From positions 248,001-312,000 of the forward strand of contig WNKP01000007.1 of assembly GCA_009797885.1 (NCBI GenBank): a stretch of DNA of 64,000 nt, written 5' to 3'. This DNA comes from Flavobacteriaceae bacterium GF1 (GTDB lineage Bacteria; Bacteroidota; Bacteroidia; Flavobacteriales; Flavobacteriaceae). The notes below the pieces were generated by a model. It worked only from the letters and a program-made list of their open reading frames with translations, did no database searches and had not been told where the DNA came from. The position numbers and the translations under genes are program-made. Positions 52,096 through 61,058 of the stretch are shown one piece after another. The number at the start of each line of letters is the position of its first letter. Position 1 is the first letter of the stretch.

Positions 52096-53340
52096 TTAAT
52101 TGCTGATATTTCGGGAATTGGCCGTTCCGATGGCAATAATATCATCATGCATTTCCCCAAAATCCCGATAATAAACCAAAATAAGATAATTGTTTTCAGT
52201 AAAGTGAAAATTTCCGCAGACCGTGTTTAGATCTACCGTTCCATCCGCGCTTTCAACCACGTATTTGTAATTGTAAAAGCCTTGTTTAAAAAAGTGTTCC
52301 AATTCCAGGTTGCCCGTTTCTTCATTGTATGTCATTCGGTTTTCCTCGGAAAGGTCGTAGTTGTTATACTTTCCAAAAACATAGACATTGTCCAAACCTA
52401 AAATGGGGTCATAGGGCAAACTAAAATGAACTTTGGTATATTCTGCTTCCCTGGCCACGTCTGTTCCCTGTAAGGTCCTGACCACAAAATCCCCATTAAC
52501 GTCGGGGAAGTAGGTGTATTTTTGGTCTTTCCTATAGTCATTTGTAAACAGGTAGTGATGGTACAATTCCTTGAATTCAATTCTTGAAATGGCAAATGTG
52601 GGAGATCTGAGATCTTTGGTATCAAAGTTCAAGAATTCATTTCCCCCATAAAAACTGGTTTCCTGATCATATTTGTAGATCAGTTCGTTGCCGATGGTAA
52701 ATTGAGGTTTAATGTTGTAAATCGCAGTGGGCCAGAAATAGTTCTGTACAATGGCGACCTTTATTTCCTGTTTTGGATTGACCACGGGGAAACCGGCAGT
52801 ATTAATGGTGAATTGCACACTTTGTTTTTCGTTCAAAAACTCAAAATCCCTAGATCGCCTAACATATCCTCCAACGCTGATTAGGTTTTTATAGACCACA
52901 AAACGTCTGGAAAATTGAAGTTCGTTGTTCATATTGTAAATCTCCAACATATAATTTCCGGTTACTTTTAAGGAAACTTCGTTGTTGGGAATGGTCAACC
53001 TATAGTTGGAGTAGGGCTGTAAAGTCGTTAAGCTGTTCCCATAATCTATAATGCGTTGGTTGTCCACGCCTTCTAAATATTGGGACTTTAAAAGCTGGGA
53101 TGGGGTCCAGTCATAATCACAGTGCACAATTTTGTAATAATAATCCTGCTCGTTGGCGCTAAGGTCGTCAAAGGTCAAAAAGATTTCCTCCCCCAAGGTT
53201 ATTACCGGAAACTGGTCCTCCGTAGGACCTTTAAAGATTATGGTCTTGATTTGGGGAGGGGGATTTATTTCTTCCATGACCTGCGATACGATTAGGTATG
53301 GAAACAATAGGAAAGGAATATGTTTAAGGATTGAGCGCAT
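52096..53340 (-). CDS. DUF5103 family exported protein
   Basis: 414 residues: signal peptide (about 1-20), then IKTIIFKGPTEDQFPVITLGEEIFLTFDDLSANEQDYYYKIVHCDYDWTPSQL in the first 80 residues (described in part), which is the mark of the DUF5103 family, and a series of Ig-like beta-rich regions such as FVVRTLQGTDVAREAEYTKVHFSLP. Likely periplasmic or surface-associated; function unknown. The start ATG at 53340 gives the signal; the frame above it holds only promoter DNA. It is divergent from nqrA. Confidence 0.85.
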   Translation of the reverse strand: MRSILKHIPFLLFPYLIVSQVMEEINPPPQIKTIIFKGPTEDQFPVITLGEEIFLTFDDLSANEQDYYYKIVHCDYDWTPSQLLKSQYLEGVDNQRIIDYGNSLTTLQPYSNYRLTIPNNEVSLKVTGNYMLEIYNMNNELQFSRRFVVYKNLISVGGYVRRSRDFEFLNEKQSVQFTINTAGFPVVNPKQEIKVAIVQNYFWPTAIYNIKPQFTIGNELIYKYDQETSFYGGNEFLNFDTKDLRSPTFAISRIEFKELYHHYLFTNDYRKDQKYTYFPDVNGDFVVRTLQGTDVAREAEYTKVHFSLPYDPILGLDNVYVFGKYNNYDLSEENRMTYNEETGNLELEHFFKQGFYNYKYVVESADGTVDLNTVCGNFHFTENNYLILVYYRDFGEMHDDIIAIGTANSRNISN

Positions 53341-53359
53341 TTTAGGCAATTTTTTCGGG

Positions 53360-53367
53360 CAAAGGTA
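53360..53367 (-). promoter_or_regulatory. Candidate -7 box of the DUF5103-DUF3667-apaG group
   Basis: Minus-strand TACCTTTG, 19 nt upstream of the DUF5103 start codon. Confidence 0.5.
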
Positions 53368-53450
53368 AACAAAAAGCATACCGTCGAATTGAAGGCCCGT
53401 CGTAATCCCAAAATTCTAGTTAATAATTACAAATATTCTTCCTTAAATAG

Positions 53451-53458
53451 TAAATTTG
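53451..53458 (+). promoter_or_regulatory. Candidate -7 box of the nqr operon
   Basis: Plus-strand TAAATTTG, 29 nt upstream of the nqrA start codon. Confidence 0.55.
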
Positions 53459-53487
53459 CAGCGATTTTAACTAAAGCTCTCAATTAT

Positions 53488-54840
53488 ATGTCCAAAGACA
53501 TTAGAATAAAAAAAGGTTTAAATATTAACCTTGTCGGGGCAGCAGAACAAACCACCATACAAGCCGTTTCCAGTAATGTTTATGCACTCAACCTGGATGA
53601 TTTCCACGGAGTAACACCAAAAATGTTGCTCAAGGAAGGCGCAGAGCTAAAAGCTGGGGAGCCCATATTCCATAACAAGAACGAAGAGTCCATGCGCTTT
53701 GTTTCTCCAGTAAGTGGGGAACTTGTTGAGATTGTCAGAGGGGCTCGAAGAAGAATCCTTAGTTTGAAAATCCTGGCAGATAAAGAGCAGGTCTATCAGG
53801 AATCCAAACCTGTGGATTTGGATAAAGCGGATGCGGCCGAACTTCGGGAGACACTTTTGATGTCCGGTTGTTGGGCATTTATCAAACAACGCCCATACGA
53901 CATTATCGCAAATCCCGTCAAAACCCCGAAGGCCATCTTTATTTCCGGTCATAACACGGCACCGCTGTCTGCGGATGTGGATTATGTGATCCAAGGAAAG
54001 GAAAGGGAAATACAGGCAGCAATAACTGGGCTGGGTAAACTCACCCCGGGTAAGGTCCATGTGAGTGTGGCGAATACGACTACATCACCTTTTAGCCAAA
54101 TCAGCGGAATTACCTTGCACAAGGTTTCCGGACCCCATCCCGCTGGGTTGGTAGGTACCCAAATCAATAAGATAGACCCGATCAATAAAGGGGAAATTGT
54201 TTGGACGGTCTCCCCGCAGGATTTAGTAATCATCGGCGAGTATTTATTGACTGGAAGGTTTAATGCGGAAAGAACGGTGGCGTTGGCTGGTTCCTCCGTT
54301 AAATCGCCCAAATACTACACCACCAAAATAGGAGCGGAGGTCTCCACATTTTTATATGCAAGCGGTGTAAACGAAGAAAAATTCCGACTGATCAATGGGG
54401 ATGTACTTACCGGTTACAAAACTAAACCGGATGGTCACCTAGGGTTTTACAATAATACGGTGACCGTTATTCCAGAAGGGGATGACTATGAGCTTTTTGG
54501 CTGGACCAAGCCCGTATTCAACAAAATATCGTCAAGTAGGGCGTTGACTTTCTCATGGTTGAACCCTAAGAAAAAATACGATTTGGATACCAATACCAAT
54601 GGTGAGCACCGTGCTTTTGTGGTTACCGGAGGTTATGAAGAGGTTTTTCCATTGGACATTTACCCACTGCAGTTACTTAAGGCCTGCATGGTCAAAGACT
54701 TGGATGAAATGGAGCAATTGGGGCTTTATGAAGTTGCCCCCGAGGACTTCTCGTTAACCGAATTCATTTGTGTTTCAAAACAACCACACCAGCAGATCAT
54801 ACGGGATGGTTTGGATTTATTGTATCAAGAAATAGGATAA
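53488..54840 (+). CDS. nqrA: Na+-translocating NADH:quinone oxidoreductase subunit A
   Basis: 450 residues. NqrA is the peripheral quinone-side subunit of the Na+-pumping NADH dehydrogenase. Marks: IRIKKGLNINLVGAAEQ (start), DFHGVTPKMLLKEGAELKAGEPIF, FVSPVSGELVEIVRGARRRILS, HPAGLVGTQINKIDPINKGEIVWTV and GGYEEVFPLDIYPLQLLKA. The start codon is the internal ATG at 53488, after the -7 box; the frame reaches back to 53389. First gene of nqrABCDEF. Confidence 0.97.
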   Translation: MSKDIRIKKGLNINLVGAAEQTTIQAVSSNVYALNLDDFHGVTPKMLLKEGAELKAGEPIFHNKNEESMRFVSPVSGELVEIVRGARRRILSLKILADKEQVYQESKPVDLDKADAAELRETLLMSGCWAFIKQRPYDIIANPVKTPKAIFISGHNTAPLSADVDYVIQGKEREIQAAITGLGKLTPGKVHVSVANTTTSPFSQISGITLHKVSGPHPAGLVGTQINKIDPINKGEIVWTVSPQDLVIIGEYLLTGRFNAERTVALAGSSVKSPKYYTTKIGAEVSTFLYASGVNEEKFRLINGDVLTGYKTKPDGHLGFYNNTVTVIPEGDDYELFGWTKPVFNKISSSRALTFSWLNPKKKYDLDTNTNGEHRAFVVTGGYEEVFPLDIYPLQLLKACMVKDLDEMEQLGLYEVAPEDFSLTEFICVSKQPHQQIIRDGLDLLYQEIG

Positions 54841-54843
54841 GCT

Positions 54844-56109
54844 ATGGGATTGAAAGAAAAAATGCATGAAATCAAGCTGAAGTATCAAGGCAAAAAGATG
54901 GCTCCGGCCTTCAATGCCATTCATACGTTTTTGTACACCCCAAACGAAACTACCCATTCCGGTGGTCACGTTAGGGCTGTAGACGACTTGAAACGGACCA
55001 TGAATACCGTTATTTTGGCTTTGGTCCCTTGTTTGTTATTTGGGATTTTTAACGCAGGGTACCAACATTATTCAGCCATCGACGGCTTCCCGGAAAACTT
55101 TTCCATATGGGAACATTTTATTACCTGGGATAATTTCGTCTTAGGAGCGATAACGGTATTGCCATTGGTCATCGTTTCCTATGGCGTTGGTTTGTTGATT
55201 GAATTTATTTTTGCCGTCATTAAAGGCCATGAGGTAGAGGAAGGTTATTTGGTTACCGGAATGTTGGTTCCATTGATTGTTCCCGTGGATACCCCACTTT
55301 GGATGTTGGCAGTAGCCGTAGCATTTGGCGTGGTGATAGGAAAGGAAGTGTTTGGTGGTACCGGGATGAACATTTTGAATCCAGCACTCACCATCAGGGC
55401 TTTTTTGTTTTTTGCCTATCCAACCTGGATGAGCGGTGATAAGGTCTGGGTGCACGGTGCGGTAGAAAGGGCAGGTACGGCCGATGCCATTTCCGGGGAA
55501 ACCATTTTGGGGTATTTGGCCCAGGGCAATACCCAAGAGATGTATGCCAAATATGATTTGTCCGAAATGTTTTTTGGGTTCATACCCGGTTCTGTTGGGG
55601 AGACCTCAGCCTTTTTGATCTTGCTGGGGGGGCTGTTCCTCATCTTTAGCAAGATAGCCAGTTGGCGAATTATGGTAAGTGCGGTTGTGGGTTCCCTGGC
55701 CATGGGTTGGATATTCAATTTGATTGTGGACTTCGGATGGATTCCTGAATACAGCAAATTCTACGGTCTTATGAGCTTTGAATTTTGGAAACACCTTATT
55801 GTAGGTGGACTTGCCTTTGGTATTGTCTATATGGCCACTGACCCGGTCACAGGCTCCCAAACCAATAAGGGAAAATGGATATATGGATTCTTGATCGGAT
55901 TTTTATCGGTCATGATCCGTGTGTTCAACCCTGGATATCCAGAAGGGGTTTTCCTTGCGATATTGTTGATGAACGTATTTGCCCCAACAATAGACCACTA
56001 TGTGGTTAGGGGCAATGTCAATAAACGATTGAAGCGGCTTAAAAATGCCACTATCCTACCGGACACGGTAGATGGTGCCGCTGCGGAACTTAAAGCTGAA
56101 ACTGTTTAA
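54844..56109 (+). CDS. nqrB: Na+-translocating NADH:quinone oxidoreductase subunit B
   Basis: 421 residues, about 10 membrane helices. It carries a covalently bound FMN on a Thr in the SVGETS motif (at about 245-250 within GFIPGSVGETSAFLILLGG) and, in the known complex, riboflavin. It also holds the Na+ path. The start lies 3 nt after the nqrA stop. ApbE, encoded downstream, attaches the FMN. Confidence 0.97.
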   Translation: MGLKEKMHEIKLKYQGKKMAPAFNAIHTFLYTPNETTHSGGHVRAVDDLKRTMNTVILALVPCLLFGIFNAGYQHYSAIDGFPENFSIWEHFITWDNFVLGAITVLPLVIVSYGVGLLIEFIFAVIKGHEVEEGYLVTGMLVPLIVPVDTPLWMLAVAVAFGVVIGKEVFGGTGMNILNPALTIRAFLFFAYPTWMSGDKVWVHGAVERAGTADAISGETILGYLAQGNTQEMYAKYDLSEMFFGFIPGSVGETSAFLILLGGLFLIFSKIASWRIMVSAVVGSLAMGWIFNLIVDFGWIPEYSKFYGLMSFEFWKHLIVGGLAFGIVYMATDPVTGSQTNKGKWIYGFLIGFLSVMIRVFNPGYPEGVFLAILLMNVFAPTIDHYVVRGNVNKRLKRLKNATILPDTVDGAAAELKAETV

Positions 56110-56112
56110 ATT

Positions 56113-56862
56113 ATGGCAATGAACACTGAGAAAAATTCGTATACCGTCATTTTTTCCATTGTTATGGTGATGGTTGTTGGTTCCGTACTCGCTTTTTTGG
56201 CTTCGGCTTTACGACCAAGAATTGATGAGAACGAACGCTTCGAAAAGCAACAGAACATCCTTTATGCCATGGGAATCAATGAAAATACGCCGGATAGTGG
56301 GGTGAATTTTATTCCAACCGACGTTGTGGAAGGGGAGTTTGGCAAGTATATCAAGGAACAATATGTTTTGGTCAATGGCGAAATGGTTGCAGATGATCAG
56401 GCTTTTCTGGTTGATATGAAAAAACAATTGAGCAGCCTTAAAGATGGCGGTGAGGCTCGATTGCCCATATTTATTGGGGAAAAGGAAGGGAAAAAGTCGT
56501 ATATCCTGCCGATGCATGGAAAAGGCCTTTGGGACGCGATTTGGGGTTTTATGGCCGTAGATGAGAATATGGTGATCCAAGGGGTCTATTTTGATCATAA
56601 AGCCGAAACTGCCGGACTTGGCGCTAATATTAAAATGCGCTTCTTTATGGATGACTTTCAGGGGGAGTCTTTGTTGAATGGAGGTAGTTATGAAGGCGTG
56701 GTGGTGTCCAAAACAAATAACGATCCCCTAAACCAGGATAAAGAAGACAACGCAGTTGACGCAATTGCCGGAGCTACGATAACGGGAAATGGGGTTTCTG
56801 CTATGATTAAAGAAACGTTAAAGGTCTACAGGCCATATTTGGATAATATTAGAACGAATTAA
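56113..56862 (+). CDS. nqrC: Na+-translocating NADH:quinone oxidoreductase subunit C
   Basis: 249 residues: one N-terminal membrane helix (about 10-32) and a periplasmic FMN-binding domain. The FMN-linked Thr is in DAIAGATITGNG (about 218-229), where most homologues have SGAT; here the residue before Gly is Ala. The domain also shows GKGLWDAIWGFMAV and DHKAETAGLGA. An in-frame ATG two codons later is an equally good start. Confidence 0.96.
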   Translation: MAMNTEKNSYTVIFSIVMVMVVGSVLAFLASALRPRIDENERFEKQQNILYAMGINENTPDSGVNFIPTDVVEGEFGKYIKEQYVLVNGEMVADDQAFLVDMKKQLSSLKDGGEARLPIFIGEKEGKKSYILPMHGKGLWDAIWGFMAVDENMVIQGVYFDHKAETAGLGANIKMRFFMDDFQGESLLNGGSYEGVVVSKTNNDPLNQDKEDNAVDAIAGATITGNGVSAMIKETLKVYRPYLDNIRTN

Positions 56863-56863
56863 A

Positions 56864-57511
56864 ATGGCATTACTTTCAAAAAAAGACGCAAATCTTATTC
56901 TTGATCCGCTGGCGGATAACAATCCCATTACCATTCAGGTTTTGGGAATCTGTTCCGCACTTGCGATAACAGCAGAATTGAAAGCCTCAATTGTGATGTC
57001 GATATCCGTGATTTTTGTGATGGGTATTGGAAATGTGGTCATATCCTTGTTACGGAACGTGATTCCCTCAAAGATTCGAATCATAGTACAATTGATCGTG
57101 GTTGCTACCTTGGTAATCGTGGTTGACCAGGTACTTAAGGCCTATGCCTACGACCTGAGTAAGACCTTATCCGTTTTTGTGGGATTGATCATTACCAACT
57201 GTATCATCATGGGACGCTTTGAGGCCTTTGCCCTTGGAAATGGTGTTTGGAGGTCCTTCCTGGACGGTATAGGAAATGCCCTTGGATACGGTGTCATTCT
57301 GATAATAGTAGGCTTTTTTAGGGAGCTTTTGGGTTCTGGAACCCTATTTGGAATTCCAGTTCTTGGAGATCCCATAGCCAAAACAGGGCTGTATTCCATC
57401 GGTTACGAAAACAATGGTTTTATGATTATTCCTCCGGCAGCCTTGATTGTTGTTGGGGTTATCATTTGGGTTCAACGTTCTAGAAATAGGGCACTTATTG
57501 AGGAAGCTTAA
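56864..57511 (+). CDS. nqrD: Na+-translocating NADH:quinone oxidoreductase subunit D
   Basis: 215 residues, six membrane helices. NqrD and NqrE form an inverted pair that holds an iron centre between them in the known complex; the cysteines are visible in IQVLGICSALAIT (about 24-36) and in GLIITNCIIMGRFEAFA (about 106-122). One nucleotide separates it from nqrC. Confidence 0.97.
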   Translation: MALLSKKDANLILDPLADNNPITIQVLGICSALAITAELKASIVMSISVIFVMGIGNVVISLLRNVIPSKIRIIVQLIVVATLVIVVDQVLKAYAYDLSKTLSVFVGLIITNCIIMGRFEAFALGNGVWRSFLDGIGNALGYGVILIIVGFFRELLGSGTLFGIPVLGDPIAKTGLYSIGYENNGFMIIPPAALIVVGVIIWVQRSRNRALIEEA

Positions 57512-57522
57512 ATATTGGTATT

Positions 57523-58263
57523 ATGTTGGAACATGTAGAATTATTTTTCAAATCCATTTTCATTGACAACATGGTATTTGCCGTGTTTTTGGGAATGTGC
57601 TCTTATTTGGCGGTTTCCAAAAAAGTGAGTACCGCAGTGGGCCTAGGTGCCGCCGTTATTTTTGTGTTGGGGGTTACCGTACCGTTGAACTGGCTTTTGG
57701 ACCAGTACCTATTGCGTGATGGAGCTTTGGCATGGTTGGGACCCGAGTATGCGGATTATAATTTGGGATTTTTGTCATTTATTCTTTTTATTGCCACTAT
57801 TGCTACCATGGTACAATTGGTGGAGATCGTGGTCGAAAAGTTTTCGCCGGCCCTATACAATTCCCTAGGTATTTTCCTTCCGTTGATTGCGGTAAACTGT
57901 GCTATTTTAGGGGGATCCCTTTTTATGCAGGCTAGGGAAATCCCTTCCCTTGGACTGGCCTTGAATTATGGGATCAGCTCCGGTATTGGTTGGTTCCTGG
58001 CGATTTTGGCCATCGCTGCCATTAGGGAAAAAATCAGGTATTCCAATGTACCCGCTCCCTTAAGGGGACTGGGGATAACCTTTATCATTACAGGTTTAAT
58101 GGGAATTGGTTTCCAGAGTTTTGGGGGAATGTTGACAGGTGACAATGAACCACCTGAAACTCCGGCGGCAACAACTGCAGAGACAACGGACAAAAAAGAA
58201 ATTAAAGAAGAGATTGAAAAGGACGAAAAAGCAATCTCTTATAACGATGCCATAAACGAATAG
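57523..58263 (+). CDS. nqrE: Na+-translocating NADH:quinone oxidoreductase subunit E
   Basis: 246 residues. Six membrane helices with the paired Cys: FAVFLGMCSYLAVSKK (about 19-34) and LPLIAVNCAILGGSLF (about 118-133). The last 40 residues (ETPAATTAETTDKKEIKEEIEKDEK region) are an acidic, Lys/Glu/Thr-rich tail not found in the shorter classical NqrE, likely disordered; its role is unknown. Confidence 0.96.
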   Translation: MLEHVELFFKSIFIDNMVFAVFLGMCSYLAVSKKVSTAVGLGAAVIFVLGVTVPLNWLLDQYLLRDGALAWLGPEYADYNLGFLSFILFIATIATMVQLVEIVVEKFSPALYNSLGIFLPLIAVNCAILGGSLFMQAREIPSLGLALNYGISSGIGWFLAILAIAAIREKIRYSNVPAPLRGLGITFIITGLMGIGFQSFGGMLTGDNEPPETPAATTAETTDKKEIKEEIEKDEKAISYNDAINE

Positions 58264-58266
58264 AAA

Positions 58267-59577
58267 ATGATATTAGCTACATCAACAGGAGGTACCATTC
58301 TAATAACCATTGTGGCTTTTTTAATACTCACATTGTTATTGGTAGCCCTATTATTGTTTACCAAGGAAAAACTTTCCCCTTCGGGACCTGTGACATTGAC
58401 CATTAATGGTGAAAAGAAGATTGAGGTCGCTTCAGGGGGTACCTTATTGGCTACCCTGGGTAATCAAAAGGTTTTCCTGCCATCTGCTTGTGGGGGTGGT
58501 GGTACCTGCATTCAATGTGAATGCCACGTACTTTCCGGAGGAGGTGAGGCCTTACCTACCGAAACACCACATTTCTCCAGAAAGGAGCTACAACATGGTG
58601 CGCGGTTGGCCTGTCAGGTCAAGGTGAAACAGGACATGGAAATTACCATTCCGGAAGAGGTGTTCGGTATTAAGAAATGGCATGCCAAAGTCGTTCGAAA
58701 TTATAATGTGGCTTCCTTCATTAAAGAATTTGTGGTTGAAATTCCGGAGATGATGAACTACAAAGCAGGGGGATATATCCAAATAGAAATCCCTCCTTGT
58801 GAGGTGAAATATTCCGATATCGATATCACGGCCCACCCGGAAGAGCATGAAACCCCGGATAAGTTTAAGGCAGAGTGGGACAAGTTCAACCTTTGGCCCT
58901 TGGTTATGAAGAACTCGGAAACCGTGGAAAGGGCATATTCAATGGCTTCCTACCCAGCGGAAGGACGGGAAATCATGTTGAACGTACGTATAGCAACACC
59001 GCCATGGGACCGTTCCAAAAACGGGTGGATGGATGTAAATCCTGGAGTGGCATCTTCATACATTTTCGGATTAAAAGAAGGGGATGAAGTAACGATATCC
59101 GGTCCGTTTGGGGAATTCTTTATCAATGAATCAGAGGCCGAAATGCTGTATGTAGGAGGTGGGGCCGGAATGGCACCCATGCGTTCGCATTTGTACCATT
59201 TGTTCAAAACGTTGAAAACCAATAGAAAAGTTACCTATTGGTACGGAGGACGCTCCAAGAGGGAGCTTTTCTATATAGACCATTTTAAGCAATTGGAGGA
59301 GGACTTCCCAAATTTCAAATTTTACATGGCGCTTTCAGAGCCCTTGGAAGAAGACAATTGGAAAGTAAAAAAGGATATCAATGATGAGGAAGGGGATGGT
59401 TTTGTTGGGTTTATTCACAATTGTGTGATTGACAACTACTTAAATCATCACGAAACCCCTGAAGACATCGAGCTGTATTTTTGTGGGCCCCCTTTAATGA
59501 ATAAGGCGGTACAAAAAATGGGTGAGGATTTTGGTATTCCAGATGAGAGTATCCGTTTTGACGACTTTGGGGGATAG
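58267..59577 (+). CDS. nqrF: Na+-translocating NADH:quinone oxidoreductase subunit F
   Basis: 436 residues. One N-terminal helix (about 8-30), a 2Fe-2S ferredoxin domain (CGGGGTCIQCECHV, with a further Cys in LACQVKVKQD), then the FAD domain (RAYSMASYPAEG) and NADH domain (MLYVGGGAGMAPMRSHLYHL; YFCGPPLMNKAV near the end). It takes electrons from NADH and passes them to the membrane part. Followed by the nqr terminator. Confidence 0.97.
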   Translation: MILATSTGGTILITIVAFLILTLLLVALLLFTKEKLSPSGPVTLTINGEKKIEVASGGTLLATLGNQKVFLPSACGGGGTCIQCECHVLSGGGEALPTETPHFSRKELQHGARLACQVKVKQDMEITIPEEVFGIKKWHAKVVRNYNVASFIKEFVVEIPEMMNYKAGGYIQIEIPPCEVKYSDIDITAHPEEHETPDKFKAEWDKFNLWPLVMKNSETVERAYSMASYPAEGREIMLNVRIATPPWDRSKNGWMDVNPGVASSYIFGLKEGDEVTISGPFGEFFINESEAEMLYVGGGAGMAPMRSHLYHLFKTLKTNRKVTYWYGGRSKRELFYIDHFKQLEEDFPNFKFYMALSEPLEEDNWKVKKDINDEEGDGFVGFIHNCVIDNYLNHHETPEDIELYFCGPPLMNKAVQKMGEDFGIPDESIRFDDFGG

Positions 59578-59647
59578 CAACATAAGTGTGGTCATTATGA
59601 CAGCTTTGTTGGGCAAAGTGGAAATAAAAAAATCGAAAATTATACTA

Positions 59648-59676
59648 ACCGATACTATTCAAGTATCGGTTTTTTT
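59648..59676 (+). terminator. Intrinsic terminator of the nqr operon
   Basis: ACCGATACT (59648-59656), loop ATTCA, AGTATCGGT (59662-59670), then T's. It lies 7 nt before the start codon of the following small gene, so apbE transcription must start elsewhere or read through. Confidence 0.85.
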
Positions 59677-59682
59677 ATAACT

Positions 59683-60042
59683 ATGAGCAGGGAATTAACT
59701 GAACAGGAGTTGCACAATTTAGCCATGAATCTGGTGGGTAAGGAATTGGAAAAGGACGGCTTCGAATTCATGGCCGTAAACAGCAAGTTTAAAAAAGACC
59801 CCCAATTTGTATGTCTTAAGGACACTTTTTTACATTTTGTGGTGGTACGTTATGTCCCTTTTCCCAACGATCCAAAGGCATACGATCAAAAATTGATGGA
59901 TAAAGTTAAGGACCATGCCGACAAATTTGAGGCAAGGACCTATTATGCTGGGGTGGGTCTGTCAAATGCATCGGATAGAAGTCTTCCCGTTTTACTGAAC
60001 AAGCCCTATGTTGTTGATTACGATGGACTGATTTCATTTTAA
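59683..60042 (+). CDS. Small conserved protein between nqrF and apbE
   Basis: 119 residues, soluble, no signal peptide or helix. It has ELTEQELHNLAMNLVGKELEKDGFEFMAVN at the start, then DTFLHFVVVRYVPFPNDPKAYD and ends KPYVVDYDGLISF. Not recognised beyond being a conserved neighbour of nqr genes in flavobacteria; its place suggests a part in making or regulating Nqr, but nothing in the chain shows how. Confidence 0.78.
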   Translation: MSRELTEQELHNLAMNLVGKELEKDGFEFMAVNSKFKKDPQFVCLKDTFLHFVVVRYVPFPNDPKAYDQKLMDKVKDHADKFEARTYYAGVGLSNASDRSLPVLLNKPYVVDYDGLISF

Positions 60043-60056
60043 AGCACCTTTCCAAG

Positions 60057-61058
60057 ATGAAAAAAACAATAGCCCTTCTTAGCATTCTGGCATTTGGTTG
60101 CAAGGACAACGGTACGTATGTTAGAAACCATAATATTGGTAATGCCCTGGGAACCACCTACTCCATTATTTATCTCACGGATAAGGAGTTGCAGCTCCAA
60201 AAGGAGGTTGATTCCGTATTCAGGGTCATCAATGAATCCATGTCCACTTATATCCCGAATTCGGATATTTCAAAAATCAATCGTGGGGATAGTACTTTGG
60301 TTGTGGATACCATGTTCCAAGAAGTTTTTACCCTATCGCAAACGATATATCGCGAATCGGAAGGATATTTCGATCCCACGGTCGGCACTTTGGTCAACGC
60401 CTGGGGATTTGGCCCGGGCACAGCAGTTGAAATGGACAGCACCAAGGTGGACAGTCTACTTCAATACGTAGGCTTTGATAAGGTGCAACTGGATTCCACT
60501 GGGACAATTTCCAAAGAACATCCGGCAATCTTTTTTGATTTTAATGCCATTGCCAAGGGATATGCAATAGATAGGTTGGGGGCTATGCTCAATGCAAGGG
60601 AGATTGCCAATTATTTGGTTGAAGTAGGAGGGGAAGTATTGACAAAAGGGGAAAACAGGATAACCAAAAAGGAATGGACCGTTGGCATTGACGACCCACA
60701 GATCGAAGAGGGAAGGGCATTAAAAAAGATCATATCCCTAAAGGATAAGGCAATGGCATCCTCGGGGAACTATAGAAAGTTCAGGGTCGATCCGGAAACC
60801 GGTGAAAAGTTTGTACATACCATCGATCCAAAAACAGGATTTACCAAAAATGCCAAGGTGTTGGCAACAAGTGTGGTGGCCGGAAACTGTGCTACCGCAG
60901 ATGCATATGCAACGGCTTTTATGGCCATGGATTTGGAGGATTCCAAGCTTTTGCTAAAAAAACATAAAGAATTGGAAGCCTATATCATTTATTTGGATGA
61001 TAATGGGGAAACCGCTGAATTCATGACCCCTGGTTTTGAAGTTCTGGTAAGTCGTTAA
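60057..61058 (+). CDS. apbE: FAD:protein FMN transferase (ApbE)
   Basis: 333 residues. A lipoprotein-type signal (ILAFGC, Cys15) anchors it outside the inner membrane. It transfers FMN from FAD to Thr of NqrB and NqrC. Marks: LGTTYSIIYL, NESMSTYIPNSDISKIN, YFDPTVGTLVNAWGFG, FDFNAIAKGYAIDRLG, VEVGGEVLTKG and the Mg2+-binding end HTIDPKTGF..VVAGNCATADAYATAFMAM. It sits 14 nt downstream of the 119-aa gene and directly after the nqr operon it serves. Its stop shares TTAA with the convergent methyltransferase gene. Confidence 0.96.
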   Translation: MKKTIALLSILAFGCKDNGTYVRNHNIGNALGTTYSIIYLTDKELQLQKEVDSVFRVINESMSTYIPNSDISKINRGDSTLVVDTMFQEVFTLSQTIYRESEGYFDPTVGTLVNAWGFGPGTAVEMDSTKVDSLLQYVGFDKVQLDSTGTISKEHPAIFFDFNAIAKGYAIDRLGAMLNAREIANYLVEVGGEVLTKGENRITKKEWTVGIDDPQIEEGRALKKIISLKDKAMASSGNYRKFRVDPETGEKFVHTIDPKTGFTKNAKVLATSVVAGNCATADAYATAFMAMDLEDSKLLLKKHKELEAYIIYLDDNGETAEFMTPGFEVLVSR

